44,648 bases of DNA from Rubrivivax sp. GTDB lineage: Bacteria; Pseudomonadota; Gammaproteobacteria; Burkholderiales; Burkholderiaceae_C. The notes below the pieces were generated by a model. The model ran no database searches and was not told the origin of the DNA. It was given only the letters and a program-made list of their open reading frames with translations. How positions within the stretch are numbered: position 1 is the first letter of the stretch; every line of letters starts with the position of its first letter. Of this stretch, positions 1 through 8,118 are shown in pieces. The position numbers and the translations under genes were made by a program. Where the stretch lies: the NCBI GenBank assembly GCA_021297985.1, contig JAJTGU010000222.1, positions 1 to 44,648 on the forward strand, read 5' to 3'.

Positions 1-1
1 C

Positions 2-778
2 TTCAGCTACGACTGCGAGCGGGTGTTTTCGCCCCAGCGCTGGGCGCTGGCCGGCGAGGCCGGACGCTTTCTCGATCCCTTCTATTCGCCGGGCAGCGAC
101 TTCATCGCGATCGGCAACACCTACATCGCCGAGTTGGTGGCACGCGACCGCGAGGGCAAGCCGCTCGCCGCCCACACCCAGATCTACGAGCAGATCTTCA
201 AGAGCTTCTACGACAGCACGCTGGCGCTGTATGTCGACCAGTACGGCCTCTTCGGCGCGCCCGAAGTGCTGCCGCACAAGATCATCTGGGACTACACCTA
301 CTACTGGAGCGTGCTGTCGCAGCTGTTCGTCCAGCAGCGGCTGGCCGACATGGCCTCGCTCGCGGTGCTGAAGGCCGAGCTCGCCAGCTGCCAGCGCTTG
401 AACCTCGCGGTGCAGGATCTGCTGCGCGAGTGGGGCCGCGTCAGTGCCCACCGCAACGCGCCGGTGATGCTCGACCAGGCCAAGCTGCCCTGGTTTGCCG
501 AGCTCAACGGCAGCCTGATGGACGAGCCGCTGTCCGACACCGCCTTTCGCGCCCGCCTGCGCGAGGCCGCCGAGCGGCTGAACGCACTCGCCCACGAACT
601 GCTGGCGCGGGCCCTGGCCGAGCATCCGGCCCTGGCTCCCGGGGCCGTTGCCGCGCTGCGCGCCGCCATCGCCGAAGGCATCGCCCCGCAGCGCGACTTC
701 GGCAGCATGCTGTTCGCACCGTCGCACGCACCGACCGGCAGCGGCGCGCGCAGCGAGCCCGAACTCACGGCGGCGTGA
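2..778 (+). CDS. Flavin-dependent (tryptophan) halogenase-like / FAD-dependent oxidoreductase, C-terminal part, truncated by the window edge
   Basis: The frame is open upstream of the listed GTG (FSYDCERVFSPQRWALAGEAGRFLDPFYSPGSDFIAIGNTYI). The WALAGEAGRFLDPFYSPGSDFIA segment is typical of halogenase-like FAD proteins found in aryl polyene/xanthomonadin-type clusters. Confidence 0.6.
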   Translation, partial: FSYDCERVFSPQRWALAGEAGRFLDPFYSPGSDFIAIGNTYIAELVARDREGKPLAAHTQIYEQIFKSFYDSTLALYVDQYGLFGAPEVLPHKIIWDYTYYWSVLSQLFVQQRLADMASLAVLKAELASCQRLNLAVQDLLREWGRVSAHRNAPVMLDQAKLPWFAELNGSLMDEPLSDTAFRARLREAAERLNALAHELLARALAEHPALAPGAVAALRAAIAEGIAPQRDFGSMLFAPSHAPTGSGARSEPELTAA

Positions 779-1320
779 ACGCACCGGGCGGCGTCCAGTT
801 GCGGCCGCTGGCCGACACCGACCTGCCGCGGCTGCACCGCTGGCTGCACGAGCCGCACGTGCTCGAATGGTGGGGCGGCGAGGACGCTGCGCCCACGTTG
901 GACGAGGTTCACGCCCACTACGGCCCGCGCATCCGGGCCGAAGACGGCGTGCAGGCCTGGATCGCCTTCAAGACCGGACCCGACGGCGCCGAGCAGGCCA
1001 TCGGCTACGCCCAGTCCTACACCGCCATGGGCTCGGGCGACGGCTGGTGGGCGGACGAGACCGACCCCGGCATGCGCGGCATCGACCAGTTCCTCGCCGA
1101 CGGCAGTCGTCTGGGCCAGGGCCTGGGCACCCAACTCGTGCGCGCGCTCGTCGACCGGCTCTTCGCCGACCCGGCGGTGACGCAGATCCAGACCGATCCG
1201 CACCCCACGAACAGACGCGCGATCCGCTGCTACGAAAAGGCCGGTTTTCGTGCCGTGGAGGAGATCGTCACGCCAGATGGGACGGCGCTGTGGATGGTGC
1301 AGCGAAGGCCGCGAGTCTGA
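775..1320 (+). CDS. GNAT acetyltransferase, AAC(6')-like
   Basis: GTG start overlaps the stop of the upstream gene (GTGA). Contains LRPLADTDLPRLHRWLHEPHVLEWWGG, SRLGQGLGTQLVRALVDRLF and DPHPTNRRAIRCYEKAGF, including the GNAT acetyl-CoA-binding Q/R-x-x-G-x-G motif. Confidence 0.7.
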   Translation: MNAPGGVQLRPLADTDLPRLHRWLHEPHVLEWWGGEDAAPTLDEVHAHYGPRIRAEDGVQAWIAFKTGPDGAEQAIGYAQSYTAMGSGDGWWADETDPGMRGIDQFLADGSRLGQGLGTQLVRALVDRLFADPAVTQIQTDPHPTNRRAIRCYEKAGFRAVEEIVTPDGTALWMVQRRPRV

Positions 1321-1346
1321 CTTGCGCGCGGCCGATCACCTTGAAT

Positions 1347-2150
1347 TCAAGGGGACGTCAGATCCCGCCCACGCACGATGCAGATGCCCTGGGACTGCAG
1401 CAGATGCAGGAACCGGCCGCCGGAAAGCGCCGCGAACTCGGCCTGCCGCGCGTGGGCCAGCGGATCCTGGGCGTCGGTCGGCGTCGCAGCAGGGTGGCAG
1501 ACCAGCAGCGCGCCATCGGGCAGCTTGGGCAGCCAAAGCCGAAGCAACCTGCGGTAGTCGCGGTTGAATCCATAGAGCCCCGCAAGGTGCTGCGTCTGCA
1601 CAAAGCCGGCACGGGTGACCGCGGCTGCAAAACCATGGGCCGCCGCGTCGAGCACCGCGCGCTTCAGAAGACTGCGACTGGTGTTCGCGGACGTCGACAT
1701 CCCGCGCAGGTACGGCAGCGGGCCGCTGTAGCGACGGCTCAAGCACTCCAGCAAGACATCGCGCACCTGGGCGAAGCAGTGCACGTGCTCGTGACCGTCG
1801 ACGTGATCCGGGCCGCAGCCGGCCACGTCCTCGAAGTGGTCGAGCTGACGCTCGATCGCGTCGCGCAGGCTCGACAGGCTCAACTGCCGTGCCATTGCAC
1901 GGACCAGCAAGCGCGAGACCTGCATGCCCGGGCGGCTGTCGAAGACCGTCGTCAGGTTCAGGTGCAGGCCGACATCCAGCTGCTTGAGCATCGGCCGCAG
2001 CAGCCCGAAGTCGTCGCGCCAGCGGGCCGATGTGCTCAGGCAGCTCACTGCCGACACGCGCCCCTGCTTGCAAAGCCGCGCAATGCCGCGGCTGACCCCC
2101 GCGCTCGCGGCAAAGTCGTCGGCACAGACCACGATGCGGCGCAAGCTCAT
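1347..2150 (-). CDS. ChbG/YdjC-family carbohydrate deacetylase (NaxD/LgmC-like)
   Basis: MSLRRIVVCADDFAASAGV (metal-binding DD) and GPDHVDGHEHVHCFAQV (DGHxHVH). Overlaps the upstream GtrA gene by 4 nt. Confidence 0.8.
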   Translation of the reverse strand: MSLRRIVVCADDFAASAGVSRGIARLCKQGRVSAVSCLSTSARWRDDFGLLRPMLKQLDVGLHLNLTTVFDSRPGMQVSRLLVRAMARQLSLSSLRDAIERQLDHFEDVAGCGPDHVDGHEHVHCFAQVRDVLLECLSRRYSGPLPYLRGMSTSANTSRSLLKRAVLDAAAHGFAAAVTRAGFVQTQHLAGLYGFNRDYRRLLRLWLPKLPDGALLVCHPAATPTDAQDPLAHARQAEFAALSGGRFLHLLQSQGICIVRGRDLTSP

Positions 2151-2551
2151 CGGAACACCCACCCTTGCGACAGCGCATAGGTGCCAAGCGCTGCGGCGAC
2201 CAGGGCAACACCCAGGCACCAAGGGAACGGCCAGGCCGTGTGCTGCAGCAAAGCCGCGCACAGCAGCAGGTTGACGAGCAGGCCGAGTGAGGCCACCACC
2301 ACATGCCGAGTCATTCGATGGACCTGTGCGCGGCGCGCCTGGCTGCGCGCAAACGTCACCCGCTGGTGGAAGAAGAAGCTGACCGGCAGCGCGCCGGCAA
2401 AACCGATGACGTTGGCCAAGCCGGCGCTTGCGCCGAAGCCTTCAATGGTGATCGCCAGCACCCAATGGACGGCCGCCGCCAACGCGCCCCCGACGGCGAA
2501 GCGGACGGGTTGCGCCGCCCGCTGGCGGGCCTGGGTCCACAGCGGCCTCAC
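2147..2551 (-). CDS. GtrA-like small four-TM membrane protein (putative polyprenyl-P-sugar flippase)
   Basis: VRFAVGGALAAAVHWVLAI...NVIGFAGALPVSFFFHQRVTFARS. GTG start overlaps the GT2 stop (GTGA). Confidence 0.75.
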   Translation of the reverse strand: MRPLWTQARQRAAQPVRFAVGGALAAAVHWVLAITIEGFGASAGLANVIGFAGALPVSFFFHQRVTFARSQARRAQVHRMTRHVVVASLGLLVNLLLCAALLQHTAWPFPWCLGVALVAAALGTYALSQGWVFR

Positions 2552-3549
2552 ACCGCTGTCGGCTGGCGACCGATGTCCCTCGCCACCACATAGGCGGGAC
2601 GTCGCTTGACTTCGCGGAACACCTCGGCCAGGTACTCGCCCAGGAGTCCGATGGACAGCAACTGCAGCCCGCCCAGCACGAGCACGCTGACCACCACGGT
2701 CGTCCAGCCCGGGATCTCGTGGCCCCAGATCAGCGTGCGCATCAAGAGGAAGGCGCCGTAGCTCACGGACGCGAGCGAGACGCAGGCCCCTATGCCGGTC
2801 CACACCCGCAGCGGCACATCGCTGAAGCAGAGCACACCGACGCGCGCCAGCGACAGCAGCGAGCGCCAGGCGAAGGTGGTCTGGCCGCCGTTGCGCCGGC
2901 GCGGCGTGTAGGGCACGCGCGCGACGCTGAATCCGACCCAGCCGTACTGCCCCTTCATGAAGCGCGGCTGTTCGGGCATCTGGCGCAGGGCCTGCACGAC
3001 CGTGCGGCTCATCAGTCGGAAATCACCCGCGCCGTCTTCGATGGGAACACTGGCGATGCGCCTCAGCAACGCGTAGAACGCGCGTGCGGACACGCGGCGC
3101 CAGCCGCTGTCGGCGCCACGATGCTCACGCATGGCCACGACGTTGTCGAAGCCCGCGAGCCACCGCTCGAACAAGGCCGGCAACAGCGCCGGCGGATGCT
3201 GTCCGTCCGCATCCATGAGGATCACGGCGTCGCCGTGCGCATGGTCCAGGCCCGCCCGGAGCGCGGCCTCCTTGCCGAAGTTGCGCGACAGGCACAGCAG
3301 CCGCAGCGGCCAGTGCAGCGTCCACTCGGACACGACCGCGGCCGTGTTGTCCTGACTCCCATCATCCACGACGACGACCTCGAAGCGTGGTGACAGCGTG
3401 GGCAGCACGGTCATCAACTCGTTCAACAAGGCGGGCAGGTTGACCGCTTCGTTGAACGCGGGGATGACACAGCTCACCAAGGGCACCTCGCGCTCGATGG
3501 CCGCCTGCACGCGCGTCAACGCGGCACGATCGACGCTCTCGTCACTCAC
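2548..3549 (-). CDS. Family 2 glycosyltransferase, polyprenyl-phosphate-sugar synthase type (ArnC/GtrB/LgmA-like)
   Basis: VSCVIPAFNEAVNLPALL, VVVVDDGSQDNTA, SRNFGKEAALRAGLDHAHGDAVILMDADGQHPP, two C-terminal TM segments. GTG start overlaps the end of the GT39 gene. Confidence 0.85.
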   Translation of the reverse strand: MSDESVDRAALTRVQAAIEREVPLVSCVIPAFNEAVNLPALLNELMTVLPTLSPRFEVVVVDDGSQDNTAAVVSEWTLHWPLRLLCLSRNFGKEAALRAGLDHAHGDAVILMDADGQHPPALLPALFERWLAGFDNVVAMREHRGADSGWRRVSARAFYALLRRIASVPIEDGAGDFRLMSRTVVQALRQMPEQPRFMKGQYGWVGFSVARVPYTPRRRNGGQTTFAWRSLLSLARVGVLCFSDVPLRVWTGIGACVSLASVSYGAFLLMRTLIWGHEIPGWTTVVVSVLVLGGLQLLSIGLLGEYLAEVFREVKRRPAYVVARDIGRQPTAV

Positions 3550-5038
3550 GGCAGCGCCCCGGCGCAATGGCTGCGACCTCCAGCACGGCAAGCGCCGTGG
3601 CGGTGCCATGCGCATAAGGCGCCTGCAGGCGGCCGCGGGCCATGATGCAGTTCTCCAGGCCCCAGGGCAGTGCGGGCGGGAGAGCGTCCAGCAGAGACAA
3701 CAGCAACGCACCGCCACGCTCGATCTCGGCACGCCCGATCCAGGGCGTTTGCGAGGGCGGGTCGCCAGTCAGAACCAGGGGCCGGCCTGGCATGCGGGCG
3801 GACACGGCACCGGCCTCCCACGCAGGCCCCACCAGCACAGCCGGCCGCTCCGCGGCGGTGGCGGCCCGCCACCACGTCAATGCCTGCCCGGCGAGGGCCT
3901 GCGACGGGTAGGCGCTGTAGCGCTCCTCGGGCGGGGCGTGGTCCATGCGCATCAGCAGCGAAACAGCCGACAGCCCATGGGCCACGAGCACGCCCACGAC
4001 CACAGCCATGATCGCGGGGCGCCGGTTCCGGCGTACCAGACACACCGCCAGGATCGGAATGAGCAGCAGTGTCACGGAGGTGCCCCAGTGGTTCTGCAGG
4101 CGCACACCGAAGAGCAGGACCAACGCCACCAGCCCCAATGCCGGGGCCAGCACGATGGCGGCTGCGATCCGGCCGGACGTCCTCTTCGCAGCCGCCCGGG
4201 TGCCGCCACCCAGCAGACTCGTCAGCACCAACGCGACGCCCAACGCCACCAGCATGGGCAACACGCGCACAAACTGCTGACCCCAGAAGCCCAGCAGAAC
4301 CCTGAACCGCTGCGGCGCGTCCAGGCCGGCGCCCAGTGACGTGCTCGCATAGCCCAGTGTCGGCCACTGGTTGAGCTGTGCCCACCACAGGTGAGGTGCC
4401 ACCACCACCGCAGCCACGACGCAGGCCAGCAGCGCCCCCGGCAGCAGGCGGCGCCGCGCGGCGCCCGCGGATGCCGCACCCACGGCCCACAAGGCCACCG
4501 GCACGCTCAGGAACAGCAGCATCTGGTACTTCACCAGGGTGCCGGCACCGATGCTCAGGCCCAACAGCGCAAAGTGTCGCCAGCGTCCGTCTTCGAACAG
4601 CCGCACGCAACTCCAGAACAGCAAACCCACCCACGGCAGCATGGCGCTGTTGTGATTGAAGAAATGGCCGCGCGCGCTGAAGAAATAGACCGCACTGCCC
4701 AGCAGCACGGCGCACAGCGCACTGCGCTCGTCGACCAGGCGGCGCGTCGCCAGCCAGACCCACCACAACCCGATCCCGGTGCACAGGTGGCCCAGCGTGT
4801 AGCTGGTGAGCGTCGGGTCGAAACCGAGCTTCAGCGCAAAGTGCATCACCCAAGTGGGCAGCGGGGGGTGTTTCCAGTAGCCCCACTCCAGGCTGTGCGC
4901 CCAGTTGAGCTGCTCGATGTTGTCGCCCGGCGGGCTGGCGTAGTGGCCAACCGCAAAGGCCGTCCAGCACGTCGCGTGCAGCACCAGCCAGCCCAGCAGG
5001 GCTGACTGCGGCGCGACCAGAGCCGACAGGCTTCGCAT
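3542..5038 (-). CDS. GT39-family (ArnT-like) polyprenyl-P-sugar-dependent membrane glycosyltransferase
   Basis: GDNIEQLNWAHSLEWGYWKHPPLPTWVMHFALKLG and many TM segments. Confidence 0.8.
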   Translation of the reverse strand: MRSLSALVAPQSALLGWLVLHATCWTAFAVGHYASPPGDNIEQLNWAHSLEWGYWKHPPLPTWVMHFALKLGFDPTLTSYTLGHLCTGIGLWWVWLATRRLVDERSALCAVLLGSAVYFFSARGHFFNHNSAMLPWVGLLFWSCVRLFEDGRWRHFALLGLSIGAGTLVKYQMLLFLSVPVALWAVGAASAGAARRRLLPGALLACVVAAVVVAPHLWWAQLNQWPTLGYASTSLGAGLDAPQRFRVLLGFWGQQFVRVLPMLVALGVALVLTSLLGGGTRAAAKRTSGRIAAAIVLAPALGLVALVLLFGVRLQNHWGTSVTLLLIPILAVCLVRRNRRPAIMAVVVGVLVAHGLSAVSLLMRMDHAPPEERYSAYPSQALAGQALTWWRAATAAERPAVLVGPAWEAGAVSARMPGRPLVLTGDPPSQTPWIGRAEIERGGALLLSLLDALPPALPWGLENCIMARGRLQAPYAHGTATALAVLEVAAIAPGRCRE

Positions 5039-5086
5039 GCCTATCCTGGGTGGACTGAACTCATCTCCGCAGTGTGTGCAACCAAC

Positions 5087-5103
5087 CTTAGGACAAACTT
5101 AGG
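5087..5103 (-). promoter_or_regulatory. Perfect direct repeat CCTAAG-TTTGT-CCTAAG upstream of the GT39 ATG; candidate PmrA/BasR-type response-regulator box
   Basis: Plus strand reads CTTAGG ACAAA CTTAGG at 5087-5103. The 11-nt period matches OmpR-family half-site spacing, and the PmrA consensus is CTTAAK-N5-CTTAAK. Confidence 0.5.
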
Positions 5104-5120
5104 CTCTGTCGGAGCGAGGC

Positions 5121-6566
5121 TCATGGCGACCGTCGGGCATGACCTGAAGACCAGCCCGGCGTGTCATGCCCCGGCGGCACCGAGGGCCGCGCCCAGCGTG
5201 CCGGCGTGTGCGAGAACTGCGCCGGATGCCGTAGCGCGGCCAGCCGCCCGAAGCCGCTGTCGGACTCTTCCATGAACGGCTCGATCGACGGCGCCTGCAC
5301 GTCGAACCCGCCCTCGATACGACCGAGCGAGCGAATCCACTGCGCCGTCTGCACCAGCGACACGCGCACCAGCCAGCTGCCGCCTTCACGCTGCTGGCGC
5401 ATCAGCGCGGCCTGGGCCGCGAAGGCCATCAGGTAGCCGCTCGCGTAGTCGATCATCTGGCAGGGCCAGGGCTTGGGTGACGTGGCACCGGCAGCTTCGG
5501 CTTCAGCGTGGTTGAAGCCGGTGGCGGTCTGCACCAGCGAATCGAAACCCCGGCGCCCGGCCCAGGGCCCGACGTGCGAGTACGCACTCAGCGACACGAC
5601 GACGATGCCCGGCCGGAGCGCGGCCAAGGCCTCAGGTGGAAAGCCATGAGCGGCCAGCGCGCCGGGGCGGTAGCCCTGGACGAAGACGTGGGTGTCGGCC
5701 AGCAGCGAGCGCAGCGTGGCGCGGCCGGCTTCGTTGCGCAGGTCCACCTGCACCGAGCGCTTGCCGCGGCTGGTGTCGGCGATGTGCTCGATGTTCGGCA
5801 GGTGCGGGCCGTTGACGAGCATCACGTCCGCGCCGTAGGCAGCCAGTGCACGCCCGGCCACCGGGCCGGCGAGGATGCGGGTGAGGTCGAGCACGCGAAT
5901 GCCCTGCAGCGGCGGGGCGTCCGGCGCTGGCAAGTCGGGCCAGAGGCGTGGAGCCACCTTGCTTCCACCGCCGTCCAGCCGTTCGATCGAGAACACCGGC
6001 AGCGCCGACACGGCAGCGGCCTGGGGGTGCGCGTCCCACTGCGCGAAGGGGCGTGCAGCGGCGACCACGGCGCCGGCATTTGCCGCCGCGTCCTCGAAGT
6101 CCTCAGCGCGCCAGGCCGCAAGAGCCGCGGCCACCTGCTGGCGCGTCGTGTCGGCGCCGCGCGGCAGCCCCAGCACCGCCAGTGCCGCATCGCGGTGGTG
6201 CGCAAAGTTGGCGTGGATGCGCACATGTCCCGGCTGCGCGATGCCGCCGCAGGCGTACAGGCCCGAGAGCTTGTCCCAGACCTCGGGCGTGCGGCCGTCG
6301 AGACGGAAGCTGCCGGTGCATTCAAGGGTCGCGTGCACGGCGTCGACCGCCACGTGCTGGCGCACCCCGCCGCGCGCGGCCCCGAGCACCGCCGCCGCCA
6401 ATGCCGCCGTGCCGATGCTGGCGAGCGCCGCGGTGGTCAGGCAAAACGACGTCGGCAGGACCGGATCGCGGCCCGTGAGCTCCAGGCCGTCGAGTGCGTC
6501 GGCCGACAGGCCCGCCCGCTGCCACAGGCCGCTGGCGGCTGCAGTGGCAAGGTCGTGCCGGCTCAT
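5121..6566 (-). CDS. Class III (CaiB/BaiF family) CoA-transferase
   Basis: PPLQGIRVLDLTRILAGPVAGRALAAYGADVMLVNGPHLP...DTSRGKRSVQVDLRNEAGRATLRSLLADTHVFVQGYRPGAL. The start MSRHDLA sits 5 nt after the GT2 stop. Confidence 0.85.
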   Translation of the reverse strand: MSRHDLATAAASGLWQRAGLSADALDGLELTGRDPVLPTSFCLTTAALASIGTAALAAAVLGAARGGVRQHVAVDAVHATLECTGSFRLDGRTPEVWDKLSGLYACGGIAQPGHVRIHANFAHHRDAALAVLGLPRGADTTRQQVAAALAAWRAEDFEDAAANAGAVVAAARPFAQWDAHPQAAAVSALPVFSIERLDGGGSKVAPRLWPDLPAPDAPPLQGIRVLDLTRILAGPVAGRALAAYGADVMLVNGPHLPNIEHIADTSRGKRSVQVDLRNEAGRATLRSLLADTHVFVQGYRPGALAAHGFPPEALAALRPGIVVVSLSAYSHVGPWAGRRGFDSLVQTATGFNHAEAEAAGATSPKPWPCQMIDYASGYLMAFAAQAALMRQQREGGSWLVRVSLVQTAQWIRSLGRIEGGFDVQAPSIEPFMEESDSGFGRLAALRHPAQFSHTPARWARPSVPPGHDTPGWSSGHARRSP

Positions 6567-6571
6567 CAGCG

Positions 6572-7351
6572 TCAATCCTGAAACGGCGGAAGCCGTTGCC
6601 AGCGCCGCCACAGAAGCATCGGCAGCCGCAGCACGAACTCCACCATCAGCCGGGTGTGCATCCAGGTCAGCAGCAGGTTGTCGCGGCCGTAGCGGAAGTG
6701 CGAGACGCCCCCTTCGTCGGCGCGCAGGTACTTCACGGGCGCGTCCAGGTTCAGCGGCTTGACGCCGCGCCAGGCCAGGCGGACGACGGCCTCAGTGTCG
6801 AAGTCGAAACGGCGCATCCAGCGCTGGCCGCGCATCACCGCACGCAGGCCCTCGACCGGATAGACCCGAAAGCCATACAGCGAGTCGGCAATGCCGGCGC
6901 CGAGCGTTTCGAGATTCGTCCAGCCGTTCGAGACCCGACGCCCGCGCACGCGCAGCAGCGGCGCGCTGGCGTCGAACACCGGGCGTCCGAGCACCATGGT
7001 CTCGGGTCGGGCGACGGACGCGGCCATGAAGGCCGGGATCAACCCGGCCGGGTGCTGGCCGTCGCTGTCCATGGTCAGCACGTGGCTGAATCCTGCGGCC
7101 ATTGCGGCGTCCACCCCGTGCAGCACCGCCGCACCCTTGCCCTGGTTCTGCGGCAGCACGAAGACCTTCAGCCCGGGGTCCGCGGCCTCTGCGGCCTGCA
7201 GGGCCTGGGCCGTGCCGTCGGTGCTGCCGTCGACGACGACCCAGACCGGGCCCCAATGCGCACGCGCAGCGGCGACGGTGGCAAGCACCTGCGGGCCGGT
7301 GTTGTAGCTCGGGATCAGCACCAGATGGCTGGTGCTCGGCGTGGGACTCAA
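6572..7351 (-). CDS. Family 2 glycosyltransferase
   Basis: HLVLIPSYNTGPQVLATV, VVVDGSTDGTAQAL, NQGKGAAVLHG, MDSDGQHPA. TTG start overlaps the stop of the acyltransferase (TTGA). Confidence 0.8.
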   Translation of the reverse strand: MSPTPSTSHLVLIPSYNTGPQVLATVAAARAHWGPVWVVVDGSTDGTAQALQAAEAADPGLKVFVLPQNQGKGAAVLHGVDAAMAAGFSHVLTMDSDGQHPAGLIPAFMAASVARPETMVLGRPVFDASAPLLRVRGRRVSNGWTNLETLGAGIADSLYGFRVYPVEGLRAVMRGQRWMRRFDFDTEAVVRLAWRGVKPLNLDAPVKYLRADEGGVSHFRYGRDNLLLTWMHTRLMVEFVLRLPMLLWRRWQRLPPFQD

Positions 7352-8118
7352 GGTACGGCCACGGGCTTGAACGGCGACAAGTGCACCTCGCTGGCGAGGT
7401 AGGCCTCGATCTCGCGCTGCTGGGCGGCGGGGTCCTCGCTCGGCGCAAAGCGCCGGCCAAGGCGGACCGTGAACACCGCCGGCAGCCGCGGCAGCCGCCA
7501 GGCCGGCCAACCCTTGCCGAGGTAGGGCGAGTCGGTGTCGATGATGACCGTCTGGATCGGCACGCCGGCGCGCGACGCGATCAGCGACATGGCCGAGTGG
7601 CAGGGGTTCAGCGGCCAGCGCGTCGTGCGCGTCCCTTCCGGAAACAACACCAGCTGGCCCCCGGCCTGCAGATCCTCGACCGCACGCTTGACCATGCTGA
7701 AGGTCGCGTCGTTGCGGATGTAGCGGGCCAGACGCACCGCAGCGCCGAGCAGCGGGTTGTTCACGAGGTTGGCCTTCATGATGCAGGCCGCCCGCGGGAG
7801 CCGCGCCACCAGCATCACCGCGTCGAGCATGCTCGGGTGGTTGGCGACGACGATCAGGCCACGCTCTTCGCGCAGCACATCCAGTGATTGGGCGTGCAGT
7901 TGCAGCATCCGGGTGGCGCCGGTCATCAACCAGAAGAGCCCGTACCCGCGCGAGATCGCGGCGCGGCCCACGACAAGCCCACGGGCCCGCGGCAGCAGCG
8001 GGTACAGCAGTGCCGCCAGCGCGTTCCAGAGCAGCGAGCCGATCAGCAGCGACAGCAGCAGTGCCATCAACGCGGGCCATGCGACAGCACGGACCAGAGG
8101 GTGGTTCCAGAGTTTCAA
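7348..8118 (-). CDS. PlsC-like 1-acyl-glycerol-3-phosphate acyltransferase family protein
   Basis: VVANHPSMLDAVML (NHxxxxD) and VLFPEGTRTTRW. Overlaps the chorismatase by 4 nt. Confidence 0.85.
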   Translation of the reverse strand: MKLWNHPLVRAVAWPALMALLLSLLIGSLLWNALAALLYPLLPRARGLVVGRAAISRGYGLFWLMTGATRMLQLHAQSLDVLREERGLIVVANHPSMLDAVMLVARLPRAACIMKANLVNNPLLGAAVRLARYIRNDATFSMVKRAVEDLQAGGQLVLFPEGTRTTRWPLNPCHSAMSLIASRAGVPIQTVIIDTDSPYLGKGWPAWRLPRLPAVFTVRLGRRFAPSEDPAAQQREIEAYLASEVHLSPFKPVAVP

